From positions 1-64,000 of the forward strand of contig JAHFRU010000014.1 of the NCBI GenBank assembly GCA_023266115.1: a DNA stretch of 64,000 nt, given 5' to 3'. Shown in pieces: positions 28,528 through 38,404 of the stretch. The position numbers were made by a program, and so were the translations under genes. How positions within the stretch are numbered: the first letter of the stretch is position 1; every line of letters starts with the position of its first letter. Source of the DNA: Gammaproteobacteria bacterium. GTDB lineage: Bacteria > Pseudomonadota > Gammaproteobacteria > VBWC01. Below the pieces are notes generated by a model, which searched no databases, was not told where the DNA came from, and worked only from the letters and a program-made list of their open reading frames with translations.

Positions 28528-29749
28528 TTAGCGAGGACCCGGCTCTGAACCAGAGCCGTCATCAGCATCGCCTATGCCGCCGTAGTATCGCTGCGCCAGC
28601 GCCCAGGCGTCCTTGCCGACCCGCGCACAAGTATCCAGGCCACGCCGATCATCCACCTCCACGTGAATTCCTCCCCATAATCGCGAAATGCCCGCCTCAT
28701 CCGCGGCATCGTAGAACGATGCCCATTGCAACACGATATCCTCGGTCGGGCCAATCTCGAAGTGGCGAAAATGGTCCCGTGGCGCACGCTTCTCTCCCAG
28801 CCGCCCGGAAAGTACTTGCTACCGGTAAACTCGGTCAATACCTCGGCACCCGCACGACTGAACGTGCTGTGGCCGGACACATGTCCTGCAAACGGCGGCG
28901 TCACGAAGGTGTTGCGCTGGTACGGCGCCCATGCCACGGCGCGTTGCCATTTCGCACCGCTGAACTCATGCTCGACGTCCCCCGGCTGGCCGGGCCACGT
29001 AATTATCGCGATCCCGCCTTCATGCCCCTCCAGATCGTAATGGCGGGCGCCAGGCGCCGTCGTGTCTCGCGTAATGACCTCGACCAAACCGGGGACCAGC
29101 GGCAACCCGTCGGGGTGATACACCGGCAGCGCCGGGGTCGCGGATTGTCCGAGACCGCCCATATAGCGGGTGGCGGAGATCGGCCCTCTTCCCCCGATTC
29201 TCTCCACAAGGGGATGATCGCTGACGTAGTTGGCAAGCGTGTTCCAATGCCCCGGCGGGGTTTCCGATGACGGCCCGTCCGCCCAGAACTCGGCGAGCAC
29301 GCGCCCGTAATCACGGTGTTTAACGATGTTGAGCTCGTAGGACTTGCCGGTGTACGGATTCGCGGTATAACCGTGACCGTCGTTATTTCCCAGCGTATTG
29401 CTGCCCTTGGAACGCGGCGAATCACGGCAAGCACATGCTCGTTCCAGCGACCTGCCACCGACCAGCGTTCGTCATCAACGAGAACCGGCAGGCCCGTAGC
29501 AGCGGCGTCCTTCGTTGCGGACACGACCGGCGCGGTCGCCGGTGCCAGCGCTGACGGCGGCTCGGCCGGTGGCTGTGTTAGTTCGACAAGCAACGCGAAT
29601 CCGATGACCCCGACGACCAGCAGCAAAACGATAACCTTCGGCACGCCAATCCTATGGCCAGGCTGGCGATGCTGCTGCGCGAGGTTTGCTTCGTTCGATT
29701 GATCCGGCACCGGTAGTGCGGTCAAGAATCCGGTAAACTGCCCCAACAC
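28528..29749 (-). pseudogene. Vanadium-dependent haloperoxidase-like protein, frameshifted and internally deleted
   Basis: Frame 1 (about 29425..29749): TM plus 'ERWSVAGRWNEHVLAVIRR'. Frame 2: 'NTLGNNDGHGYTANPYTGKSYELNIVKHRDYGRVLAEFWADGPSSETPPGHWNTLANYVSDHPLVERIGGRGPISATRYMGGLGQS...YHPDGLPLVPGLVEVIT...PPFAGHVSGHSTFSRAGAEVLTEFTGSKYFPGGW'. Frame 3: 'APRDHFRHFEIGPTEDIVLQWASFYDAADEAGISRLWGGIHVEVDD...GKDAWALAQRYYGG'. Confidence 0.85.
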
Positions 29750-29758
29750 CCGGACGCG

Positions 29759-30223
29759 CTAGTTTTCAAAACAGATTTCCACGAAGAAAACCCCCGTGTC
29801 GACGGTGAACGGCAGGATGATCTTGGGGCCCCGCGATTTGTGATCGACTACGTGGTTCTTGCCCGACACCACCGCTGGCAGCGCCATATCGAAATCATAA
29901 CCCTGGTCACCCAGCAATTTTTTAGCGCCGCCGGAGACCATGTTGATGATCTCACCAACCAGATCGGTCACCGTCGCATCGACGCCCGCAGGTTCTTCAT
30001 TCAGCATGCGTTTTGCGATATCCAGGATCACCGGTTCCGGAAACGAAATCGCGATCGACCCCCGGGCCTTGCTCCCGGTCATACCGATGATGCCAGTGAC
30101 ATCGCCGCGCGATACGTCGCCCTGTTTGACCGCCGGGCGACCGGGCTTGGCATCAATCTTTGCCATGGTCGACAGGACGTTCAGTATGGACACCAAAATC
30201 GGATTAACAAATTCTACGTTCAC
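29759..30223 (-). CDS. cheX: CheX-like chemotaxis phosphatase
   Basis: 'EFVNPILVSILNVLSTMAKIDAKPGRPAVKQGD...DVTGIIGMTGSKARGSIAISFPEPVILDIAKRML...VTDLVGEIINMVSGGAKKLL'. Confidence 0.88.
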   Translation of the reverse strand: MNVEFVNPILVSILNVLSTMAKIDAKPGRPAVKQGDVSRGDVTGIIGMTGSKARGSIAISFPEPVILDIAKRMLNEEPAGVDATVTDLVGEIINMVSGGAKKLLGDQGYDFDMALPAVVSGKNHVVDHKSRGPKIILPFTVDTGVFFVEICFEN

Positions 30224-30541
30224 GAATCCTATATCGCCCGATTATTCGTTATTTTTTGTTATATCGGTTCGGCAACCCGAATCGTTGAGTGCCGGCGGGC
30301 CCTAATTGACACCGGCCGGCGAAGAACACGCAAGCGGGCGCTTCTTATCGGCCAAAGATCAGTCTAACAGCTTGTTGCTCGACGCCGGTTTCAGCGGGAT
30401 CAGCTACTTTGAAGGACACCTGGCGGGCTGGCGCAGTGGTGGATTCCCACTGGGAAAACCGCCAAATCACTGATCCAGCGCACCGCCGTTACGCGCCGTC
30501 TGCACACTCGGCGGGACACGCTTACCCGGAAAACAGGTCAA

Positions 30542-30793
30542 TCAGCAGGCCGACGCACAAGCGCGGAACTCCGCCTCGCAATCGGCATTTTCTTCCCTGG
30601 ACCCGTCACCGTGCGCCACGCATGTCGGGTAGGCGTCAGTACAGCTGGCGACACAGGACGATTTGGTCGGTTGCTCGGGCGCGGCGGCTGGCTCAGATGT
30701 CGTCGCTACTGCATCCTGATGAACAGGATTACCGCCGCAAGCCGTGACAAACAGGGTGACAAACGCAATCACAACGATGGCTTTCGTTTTCAT
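30542..30793 (-). CDS. Putative small Cys-rich lipoprotein
   Basis: 'MKTKAIVVIAFVTLFVTACGGNPVHQ' lipobox-like; C-terminus 'KSSCVASCTDAYPTCVAHGDGSREENADCEAEFRACASAC'. Confidence 0.6.
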   Translation of the reverse strand: MKTKAIVVIAFVTLFVTACGGNPVHQDAVATTSEPAAAPEQPTKSSCVASCTDAYPTCVAHGDGSREENADCEAEFRACASAC

Positions 30794-30863
30794 TTCCCCC
30801 TCGCGAACACATTTGTATCTTGGCGTCCCGCAAGGCACGGGACGTGAACACAGAACAGCCGTA

Positions 30864-31397
30864 CTAGTGTTTTTGACTGCTGGCGTTATTTTCCGGCGGA
30901 ATACCCGGCGTAGCCGGCGTGCGTTTAACCACGGGCTGCGGCTCAGGTTCGGCGCTCAGCGTCGGGTAGACGCAATACACCGACTTCGCCTGCTTGGCGG
31001 CATCAATGATATCGAGGCTCTTCTGAAAGACGATACCGGCATCGATGATCGCGTCGGCTGCCAGGACGGCACCGACGCCGCTGACGATTGATGTTGCACG
31101 TGCGGATGAACGTTTCAGCACCAGAACCGCAATTGCCGGTGCAAGTCTCGCAATCGCGATGCCGCTGGAAGTTTTCAGAACACCCGAGGATAACGGGACA
31201 CCGAGCCACTCGCTCAGATACTGGTACATCAGGCGATCGATACATTGCTCGCTCTCCGCCCGCGCCAGCGCAGGATGTTCGACGCGATCAACCAGGTTCG
31301 GTGCACTAGCAGCGTAATCCGCAACCCGTGTGCCGCGCGGACCACGCATCGCGTGACCCACCGTACTCGCACCAGGCACCCATTCCCACCACGCCAT
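30864..31397 (-). CDS. Hypothetical protein
   Basis: 177 aa, hydrophobic middle, Pro-rich tail; no family recognised. Confidence 0.5.
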   Translation of the reverse strand: MAWWEWVPGASTVGHAMRGPRGTRVADYAASAPNLVDRVEHPALARAESEQCIDRLMYQYLSEWLGVPLSSGVLKTSSGIAIARLAPAIAVLVLKRSSARATSIVSGVGAVLAADAIIDAGIVFQKSLDIIDAAKQAKSVYCVYPTLSAEPEPQPVVKRTPATPGIPPENNASSQKH

Positions 31398-31538
31398 GAG
31401 GCGTTCCTCCGAATCCTGAACAACGGAATCTTAGTTTATAGCCCTATGTCTACCAAACAACAAGTGATGCATTAACTATTCCACTGCGATAGCGGAAATT
31501 ATGCGTCCGGAGGCGCCCGTAGCCTTGTTAACGAAAAA

Positions 31539-31614
31539 TGGTGGGCCGTGTTGGAGTCGAACCAACGACCATCGGATTAAAAGTCCGGTGCTCTACCGAC
31601 TGAGCTAACGGCCC
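31539..31614 (-). tRNA. tRNA-Lys (anticodon TTT), 3' CCA encoded
   Basis: Minus strand reads GGGCCGTTAGCTCAGTCGGTAGAGCACCGGACTTTTAATCCGATGGTCGTTGGTTCGACTCCAACACGGCCCACCA; 7-bp acceptor pairing, anticodon loop CTTTTAA, T-loop GGTTCGACTCC. Confidence 0.97.
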
Positions 31615-31688
31615 GAAAAAAAAGAAAATTCGCCATCATACTGATATGGCGCGGAAGCGCAAGTGCTGGATCGCCGATGTTTCGTGAT

Positions 31689-32384
31689 TCAAATACTTGA
31701 CGACACGGCATACGGGGTCGGATCCGCCACACCTGCCTGCCGAAAACCCGCCGCCCGCAGGCGGCACGAGTCACACTTTGCGCACGCCCGTCCATTGGCG
31801 TCCGCCTGATAACACGACACCGTCATCGAGAAATCGACGCCCCGCTGCGCCCCGGCCTGGATAATCTGCGCCTTGGTCATCGCGATCAACGGCGCGCGAA
31901 TATGACAGGCGTCGCCGTCGACACCGGCACGCGTGGCAAGATTGGCAACCTGCTCGAACGCCTCGATAAATTCCGGCCGACAATCCGGATAACCGGAATA
32001 ATCAAGCGCATTGACACCGATAAAGATATCGCGCGCCGCCAGCACCTCCGCCCATCCCAGCGCCAACGCAAGAAACACCGTATTACGAGCCGGCACGTAG
32101 GTTACCGGAATACCGGCCGTCGGCTGTTCGGGAACCGCTATCGACAAGTCAGTCAGCGCTGACCCGCCGATAGCACCAAGATCCAGCGGCATGATCTTGT
32201 GGGCCACAACGCCGAGTGCGGCAGCGACGCGCTGCGCCGCCTGAACTTCGACACGATGACGCTGACCATAATCGAAGCTCAGCGCATGGCAATCGAAACC
32301 CTCGTCCCGGGCGATCGCCAGCGCTGTTGCGGAATCCAGCCCACCGGACAACAACACCACCGCTCTGCGTCGCTTATTCGCCAT
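31689..32384 (-). CDS. queC: 7-cyano-7-deazaguanine synthase
   Basis: '[35 protein letters not shown]', '[18 protein letters not shown]', '[24 protein letters not shown]'. Confidence 0.96.
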   Translation of the reverse strand: MANKRRRAVVLLSGGLDSATALAIARDEGFDCHALSFDYGQRHRVEVQAAQRVAAALGVVAHKIMPLDLGAIGGSALTDLSIAVPEQPTAGIPVTYVPARNTVFLALALGWAEVLAARDIFIGVNALDYSGYPDCRPEFIEAFEQVANLATRAGVDGDACHIRAPLIAMTKAQIIQAGAQRGVDFSMTVSCYQADANGRACAKCDSCRLRAAGFRQAGVADPTPYAVSSSI

Positions 32385-32438
32385 TTCCTGATGTCTGCAC
32401 GCTATGGGTCACCCGGCATCTGGACATGCCGGCCGCGC

Positions 32439-33104
32439 TTAATGACCGGGGACAGCGCCCCAGAGATATTTGTGCAACTGTACCTGCATGCGTACCGGCA
32501 ACTGGTCGGCAAGAATCCAGTCCGCCAGCCGGGTCGCATCAAGCTGCTGGTAACTTGGCGAGAACAGTATCTCGCAGCACCGGGCCAGCTCATGTTCGAC
32601 GACCATCGTTTTCGCCCATGCGTAATCATTTTCATCGCACATCACGAATTTGATCTGGTCGGACGGCTTCAGATGCTCGAGATTATCGTAACGATTTTTT
32701 GCCTGTTCGCCGGAACCCGGCGTCTTCAGATCCATGACGATCACCACGCGGCGGTCGACTTCCTTGATATCGAGCGCACCGCTCGTCTCCAGCGACACAT
32801 CGTAGCCGATATCACACAACTTCCTAAGCAGATCCAGGCAGGGTTTTTGCGCCAGAGGTTCGCCGCCGGTAACCGTCACGTAACGGGTATGATAGCGCGC
32901 GACCTGCTCGATGATGCCATCAATACCCTGCAACTCGCCACCGTGAAACGCATACTCGGTATCGCAGTAACCGCAACGCAACGGGCATCCGGTCAGGCGC
33001 ACGAACACCGTGGGCAGCCCGACCGTCCGCGACTCGCCCTGCAGCGAGTAGAATATCTCGGTAACGCGTAACTTCGCCGGGCTTTCCTGTATTGCTGTCG
33101 ACAT
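32439..33104 (-). CDS. queE: 7-carboxy-7-deazaguanine synthase (radical SAM)
   Basis: 'EIFYSLQGESRTVGLPTVFVRLTGCPLRCGYCDTEYAFHGG', 'VTVTGGEPLAQ'. Confidence 0.95.
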   Translation of the reverse strand: MSTAIQESPAKLRVTEIFYSLQGESRTVGLPTVFVRLTGCPLRCGYCDTEYAFHGGELQGIDGIIEQVARYHTRYVTVTGGEPLAQKPCLDLLRKLCDIGYDVSLETSGALDIKEVDRRVVIVMDLKTPGSGEQAKNRYDNLEHLKPSDQIKFVMCDENDYAWAKTMVVEHELARCCEILFSPSYQQLDATRLADWILADQLPVRMQVQLHKYLWGAVPGH

Positions 33105-33200
33105 TGTTCCGTGTTCCTGCGTGGGCCGGGGAATCATCGTGGCGGGCAACAAAGCCCGGAGCAATCGGTTCTGAGGTATAACAAACAGACTCGGCCGGTG

Positions 33201-34013
33201 CTACCGTCCTTCCTGCTTCATTTTTTGTAGACGTTGCTGGCCAAGCCGGGCGGCAGTCGACTCGGGGAATCGCTGCGCGAGTCGCTCCAGGATCTGAAGC
33301 GCCTGCGCCCATTCCTGTAACTCATAATAGGAAAAGCCGATCTTTACCATGGCGTCAGGCACCTTGGCGCTCGTCGGATAAAGCTGCTCAACCTTTTTAA
33401 ACTCCTCGACCGCAGTCGGGAACCGGCGCATGACGTAGGTCGCCTCGCCTATCCAGTACTGCGCATTATCCCGGTAACTCCCGCTGGAATAATCCGCCAG
33501 ATACTTGCGAAACGCGGTTATCGCGTCATCGTAGCGGCGGGTCTTCAGCAACTCGAACGCCTGTTCGTAGGCGGCCTGTTCCTGCGCGGCGTTGACAACG
33601 GCACCAGCAGCGGGGGCAGTGGCAACGGGGCCCGCGGACACGGGCGCTGCAGGCGCCCCGGCCACGCCGCCTTTTTCAACGTCCCGTAATCGCCGGTCGA
33701 TGTCGACATAGAGATCGCGTTGCCGCTCACGGACACCATCCAGTTCGTGCGTCTGCTCCTCGAACTGGCCACGTAGCGCCTGTACCTCCTCCTGCAAAAC
33801 CTGCAGACGGCGGAACATATCGATCAGCGTCTGGTTTTCGCCGCCGGCACGCTGGACAACACCGGTCTCCGGCGCACCGGATAGCACTGAGTCGCCGGAT
33901 GCGGCGTCAATAACCGGAGGCAACCCATCCGGCGCCGCGATTGCCGACGGCACCACCAGATACGCGGCAACAACTACCGCGCCTATCGCGATGAAGCGGT
34001 CCGGTAACTGCAT
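33201..34013 (-). CDS. cpoB: Tol-Pal system coordinator CpoB/YbgF
   Basis: Coiled-coil N-terminus, TPRs 'AFELLKTRRYDDAITAFRKYLADYSSGSYRDNAQYWIGEATYV'; adjacent to pal. Confidence 0.92.
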   Translation of the reverse strand: MQLPDRFIAIGAVVVAAYLVVPSAIAAPDGLPPVIDAASGDSVLSGAPETGVVQRAGGENQTLIDMFRRLQVLQEEVQALRGQFEEQTHELDGVRERQRDLYVDIDRRLRDVEKGGVAGAPAAPVSAGPVATAPAAGAVVNAAQEQAAYEQAFELLKTRRYDDAITAFRKYLADYSSGSYRDNAQYWIGEATYVMRRFPTAVEEFKKVEQLYPTSAKVPDAMVKIGFSYYELQEWAQALQILERLAQRFPESTAARLGQQRLQKMKQEGR

Positions 34014-34555
34014 TAACGGCTGGTATAGACGATCTCGACGCGGCGATTCAGGCGCCAGGAATCCTCTTCATGCCCGAGAGCGACCGGGCGTTCCTCGCCA
34101 TAGCTGACGACGTCGAGCTGGCCGGATGAAGCGCCCTGCAACATCAGAAACTGGCGCACAGCCTTCGCACGGCGCTCACCCAGCGCCATGTTGTACTCAC
34201 GCGTACCACGCTCGTCACCATGGCCTTCCAGCGTCACTTTCGCCGCCGGATGACCCGCCATATACGCCGCGTGGGCTTCTATAACCGCGGTAAATTCATC
34301 GCGCACGACGCTGCTGTCGAAATCAAAATAGACAACGCGCTTGGCGAGCATGCCGTTAGGATCATCGAGCGCGTTACCACTAAAGCCGCGGTCGTCAGAA
34401 ATACCTATGCCCGAACGGACGTCCCGGCTGGTGTCCGTGGCGGCGTTGCTCTCCGGCATTGCAGCACCTTTCTTGGCGGCCTTGTCACCGCTCGCACACG
34501 CAACCAGCAACACCAGCGGTATCGCTGTCACCAGAACTTTTACAAAACTCTTCAT
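34013..34555 (-). CDS. pal: Peptidoglycan-associated lipoprotein Pal
   Basis: Lipobox 'LLVACASG'; OmpA-like 'VYFDFDSSVVRDEF...VTLEGHGDERGTREYNMALGERRAKAVRQFL'. Confidence 0.96.
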   Translation of the reverse strand: MKSFVKVLVTAIPLVLLVACASGDKAAKKGAAMPESNAATDTSRDVRSGIGISDDRGFSGNALDDPNGMLAKRVVYFDFDSSVVRDEFTAVIEAHAAYMAGHPAAKVTLEGHGDERGTREYNMALGERRAKAVRQFLMLQGASSGQLDVVSYGEERPVALGHEEDSWRLNRRVEIVYTSR

Positions 34556-34579
34556 TGCCTACTCCTCGTAGTATGGTTA

Positions 34580-35881
34580 TTACTGTCTAAACGGTGACCA
34601 GGCGGGCTCACGGGCTTCGCCGCGTTGTTCACTTAATCGTTGATGCACCCGACCGTCGACGGAGACTGCTGCCAGCACCCCGCGGTTACGATCCTCGGTA
34701 GCGTAAATTACCATGCTACCATTTGGCGCGAAACTTGGCGACTCGTCCAGTCTGCCCTTGGTCAGTACCCGCAGGGTCTTCGTCGCCAATTCCAGAATCG
34801 CCACCCGGTAATTACCGCCCTGGGCATGCACCATCGCGACCAGCTTGCCGTCCGGGGAAACCCCGGGCCGGGCATTATACGTACCTTCGTAGGTCAGGCG
34901 TTCGGCGCTACCCCCGCGGCTGGACACCCGGTAGATCTGCGGCTTGCCGCCACGGTCGGACGTGAAGATGATCGAGCGGCCATCCGGAGTCCATGCCGGC
35001 TCGGTGTCGATCGCAAAACTGTCGGTTATCCGGCGTAACTGGCCGGTGCCCAGCGTCATGACGTAGATATCCGGGTTACCGTCTTTCGACAATACCAGCG
35101 CCAGCTCCTTGCCGTTGGGCGACCACGCCGGCGCCCCGTTGAGACCGCCGAACGCGGCAATCCGGTCACGTTTACCGGAGGCGATCTCCTGGGTATAAAT
35201 CGCCGGCCGGCCGCTCTCGAACGATACATAGGCCAGCGTCGACCCGTCCGGTGACCAGGACGGCGACAGGATCGGTTGACGCGAATTCAGCACCGGGCGC
35301 GGGCTATCACCGTCCGCATCGGCCACCAGCAGCGAATACTGCGTCGTGCCGCCGCTGGTCGTCGCGGTCACATAGGCAATGCGCGTTGCAAATGCCCCCG
35401 GGACGCCGGTAATCGTCTCGAAGATGATATCGCTGATCTGGTGTGCGGTGCGCCGCAAATCCTGCTCGTTCGAGTGCACGCTGTAACCGGTCAGCTGCAC
35501 GCCCTTGAATACGTCGAACAGTTGAAACTGGACCGCGTAGCCACCGCCCTGCCGGCTGATCTTGCCGATGACCAGATTCGCCGCGCCCAGAATTTTCCAG
35601 TCCAGAAAATTGACCTGCGCCGCATCGCGCGGCCGCGCCAGGAAATCCTTCTCCGGCAACGGCGAAAAAATCCCGCTGCGCCTCAGGTCCGAGTTGATGA
35701 TCGCGGCGAAATCGAGCGGCGGCGAGGCGGGCTCGTCCCAGCCAAACGGCGAGACGGCGATCGGCAGCGCGCTTTCAACGCCTTGCGTGATCTCGATATC
35801 GAGTACCGCGTGGGCACGTCCGGCGACGAGCAACAGCCCCGTCGCCACAAGCCAGCTCATACGCATGAATTTTTTCAACAT
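34580..35881 (-). CDS. tolB: Tol-Pal system protein TolB
   Basis: '[30 protein letters not shown]' propeller repeats; N-terminal TolB domain; operon position. Confidence 0.96.
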   Translation of the reverse strand: MLKKFMRMSWLVATGLLLVAGRAHAVLDIEITQGVESALPIAVSPFGWDEPASPPLDFAAIINSDLRRSGIFSPLPEKDFLARPRDAAQVNFLDWKILGAANLVIGKISRQGGGYAVQFQLFDVFKGVQLTGYSVHSNEQDLRRTAHQISDIIFETITGVPGAFATRIAYVTATTSGGTTQYSLLVADADGDSPRPVLNSRQPILSPSWSPDGSTLAYVSFESGRPAIYTQEIASGKRDRIAAFGGLNGAPAWSPNGKELALVLSKDGNPDIYVMTLGTGQLRRITDSFAIDTEPAWTPDGRSIIFTSDRGGKPQIYRVSSRGGSAERLTYEGTYNARPGVSPDGKLVAMVHAQGGNYRVAILELATKTLRVLTKGRLDESPSFAPNGSMVIYATEDRNRGVLAAVSVDGRVHQRLSEQRGEAREPAWSPFRQ

Positions 35882-36823
35882 TTAGCCTTCCGGTTTAAAG
35901 GTGAACAGTATCTCACGATCGAACAGCGCCGGGTCGGGCGGCGGCGGCAGAGGTGAGGCGCGATGCACGGCGGATTCCACCGATCGCTTGAACACGGCGT
36001 CACCATTACAGTTGATGGCCTCCACGCCGACCACTTCCCCGCCGGGTATCTGTGTCACCCGCACCTGGCAAGACCAGCCCGACTGGGCCGTCGCCGGTCT
36101 CGGCCAGTTGCGTTCGACCTTCTGGGCAATCGCGCGTTCATATTGCCCGCGCAGCGAACTCAGCCGCCGGTTACGCTCGGCATCCAACGACTGCTGTTCC
36201 GATGCCAGCTGCTCCTGCAACGCGCTCTCTGCCTCCTGCCGGCGTTTCTCTTCCTCGGCCTTGCGCTTCTTGTCGATTTCCGCCTGCTTCTTCTTGCGCT
36301 CGGCGTCTTCAGCGGCGCGTTTCTTGTCCTGTTCTGCCTGATTTTTCTTGCGCGCGATCTCTTCCGCGGCGCGCTTTGTTTCAGCCTCCGCCTGTTTCTT
36401 CTTCAGCGCGGCGTCATCGGCCGCGCGCTTCTTTTGCAGATCGGCCTGCTGTTTAATATCTTCCTGGCGTTTTTGTTCGGCGAGTTTCAGCTTTTGCTGT
36501 TCCTCGATCTGCTGCTGCCTGGCCTCGGCGAGGCGCTGCTCCTCACTCTCGTGCGCCTGTTGTGCCTCCTGCACCTTGCGCTCCTCCTCGATCCGGCGCG
36601 CCTCGTCCCGCTCGCGTTTCTGCTCGTCGGCCTTGACCCGTTTCTCAACCTCGGCGCTGAGCTTGGCCTCGTCGACGACAACGGCCTGGATAACGTCGGC
36701 AGGCGCTGCCGGCGGTGGCCTGGAGGGCAGGCCCAGGCTGACAACGGCGATGATCGCGAGAGCCACATGGCTCAGAACGGCGTACAGAAACGGTCGCGCA
36801 TTGTCGCGATAAGGCGGCTGCAT
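35882..36823 (-). CDS. tolA: TolA
   Basis: N-terminal TM, long K/E/A/Q helical domain, C-terminal 'AIAQKVERNWPRPATAQSGWSCQVRVTQIPGGEVVGVEAINCNGD'. Confidence 0.95.
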   Translation of the reverse strand: MQPPYRDNARPFLYAVLSHVALAIIAVVSLGLPSRPPPAAPADVIQAVVVDEAKLSAEVEKRVKADEQKRERDEARRIEEERKVQEAQQAHESEEQRLAEARQQQIEEQQKLKLAEQKRQEDIKQQADLQKKRAADDAALKKKQAEAETKRAAEEIARKKNQAEQDKKRAAEDAERKKKQAEIDKKRKAEEEKRRQEAESALQEQLASEQQSLDAERNRRLSSLRGQYERAIAQKVERNWPRPATAQSGWSCQVRVTQIPGGEVVGVEAINCNGDAVFKRSVESAVHRASPLPPPPDPALFDREILFTFKPEG

Positions 36824-36832
36824 CGGGCCGGA

Positions 36833-37264
36833 CTACTTGCTCTTCGCAGGCGGCGGTTCGGTCATCAGGCCGACGCTGGGCGCACCGGCCCGTTGCAGCA
36901 ACGCCATCGCGGTCACCACCGAACCGTAGGCAACGTCCTTGTCGCCGCGCACCAGCACCGGCGTACCGGGCTGAAGACGCAACACGATGGCGACGCGGTC
37001 AACCAGCGTCTCGTGATCGATGCCTTCTTCCTGGCCATCACCGACACTGAGGAAAAACTGGCCATTCTTGTTGACCGTCACCACCAGTGGATCTTTATCC
37101 TTACGGTCAACCGGCGCCGCGGTCGCCTGCGGCAGGTCGACATCGACACCCTGCTGCAACAGCGGTGCGGTGATCATAAAAATTACCAGTAACACCAGCA
37201 TCACGTCGATGTACGGTACGACGTTGATGTCCGACATCGGTCGTTTTGTGCGTTGTTGGGGCAC
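36833..37264 (-). CDS. tolR: TolR
   Basis: 'MSDINVVPYIDVMLVLLVIFMITAPLLQQGVDVDLPQA'. Confidence 0.96.
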   Translation of the reverse strand: MPQQRTKRPMSDINVVPYIDVMLVLLVIFMITAPLLQQGVDVDLPQATAAPVDRKDKDPLVVTVNKNGQFFLSVGDGQEEGIDHETLVDRVAIVLRLQPGTPVLVRGDKDVAYGSVVTAMALLQRAGAPSVGLMTEPPPAKSK

Positions 37265-37285
37265 GATAATTCCTCGAATGGATAA

Positions 37286-37990
37286 TCAGGCCGTGCGGGT
37301 CTCGCCCTGCGGGACGACGACATGCGCCTGACGCTGCAGGATGCTGGAAAACTCCTCGACAAACGCCTCGTAACGATTCTCCAGCCGCACCACGTCATCG
37401 TTGTAGCGGTTATAGGCAATCACCGCCGGTATCGCCGCGAACAGACCCATCGCCGTCGCGATCAGCGCCTCGGCGATACCGGGGGCCACCAGCGCGAGCG
37501 TCGCCTGGTGCACGTTACCGAGCGAACGGAACGAGTTCATGATACCCCAGACGGTACCGAACAGACCGACATAAGGACTGGTCGAACCGACCGTGGCGAG
37601 AAACGACAAATGCGCTTCCAGCGCCTCGATCTCGCGGCCCCGCGCCACGCGCATGCCGCGTTGCGCGCCTTCGAGTATCGCCTTCGGATCGATGCCCGGC
37701 TGCTTGCGCAGGCGGACAAACTCCCGGAAACCGGATTCAAAGATCGCGTCCATGCCGCTCGGCTTCTCATCGCGCGACGCCAGCTTCTTGTACAGCGTAT
37801 TGAGATCGCCGCCTGACCAGAAATTCGCCTCGAAATCGTCGGCGGCACCATGGGCATCGCGGGTCACCCGCCATTTGCGGAATATGATCGTCCACGAGAT
37901 GATCGAAATGACCAGCAACAGCAGCATGACAAGCTGCACCACAAAACTCGCGTTGGCAATCAGATGGAAAAGCGATAGGTCAGCGGTCAC
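37286..37990 (-). CDS. tolQ: TolQ
   Basis: 'HLSFLATVGSTSPYVGLFGTVWGIMNSFRSLG...VAPGIAEALIATAMGLFAAIPAVIAYNRY'. Confidence 0.96.
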   Translation of the reverse strand: MTADLSLFHLIANASFVVQLVMLLLLVISIISWTIIFRKWRVTRDAHGAADDFEANFWSGGDLNTLYKKLASRDEKPSGMDAIFESGFREFVRLRKQPGIDPKAILEGAQRGMRVARGREIEALEAHLSFLATVGSTSPYVGLFGTVWGIMNSFRSLGNVHQATLALVAPGIAEALIATAMGLFAAIPAVIAYNRYNDDVVRLENRYEAFVEEFSSILQRQAHVVVPQGETRTA

Positions 37991-38393
37991 CGAATATCTC
38001 CGTTATTAAATTGGGCGGAATCGCCTGTGGCTTCATCGTGGCCGCATTGACACACGCCACTTTGACCTCCGCGACGCATAAAGTTTCCCGGTTGTCGTCA
38101 TCGCGCACGACTTTTTGTGCAAACACCAAGCTCGCCCGGCCGCGCGAGGCGATCGTCGACACCACCGTCAACCGGTCATTGAATCTTCCGGGCCGGAAAA
38201 ATTCGACATTGGCGGATCGCACCGCGAAGATGATCCCGTCCTGGCTGAGCAGTTTATCCTGTTCGACGCCAAAACTGCGCAGCCATTCAGTACGGGCACG
38301 CTCCATGAATCTGAGGTAATTGGCGTAATACACCACGCCACCACTGTCCGTATCCTCGTAATAGACCCTGACCGGCCAGCTAAATTCGCTCAC
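37980..38393 (-). CDS. ybgC: Acyl-CoA thioesterase YbgC
   Basis: 'VRVYYEDTDSGGVVYYANYLRFMERARTEWLRS'. Confidence 0.95.
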   Translation of the reverse strand: MSEFSWPVRVYYEDTDSGGVVYYANYLRFMERARTEWLRSFGVEQDKLLSQDGIIFAVRSANVEFFRPGRFNDRLTVVSTIASRGRASLVFAQKVVRDDDNRETLCVAEVKVACVNAATMKPQAIPPNLITEIFGDR

Positions 38394-38404
38394 CCCGGCA
38401 CCTG

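Noticed and set aside
31539-31614. Island attachment site (att) at the tRNA
   Set aside because: No direct repeat of the tRNA 3' end and no integrase were noticed in the window; kept only as a low-interest hypothesis.
35963-37192. 409-aa plus-strand ORF opposite tolA/tolR
   Set aside because: Leu-rich shadow of the Lys/Glu-rich TolA helical repeats.
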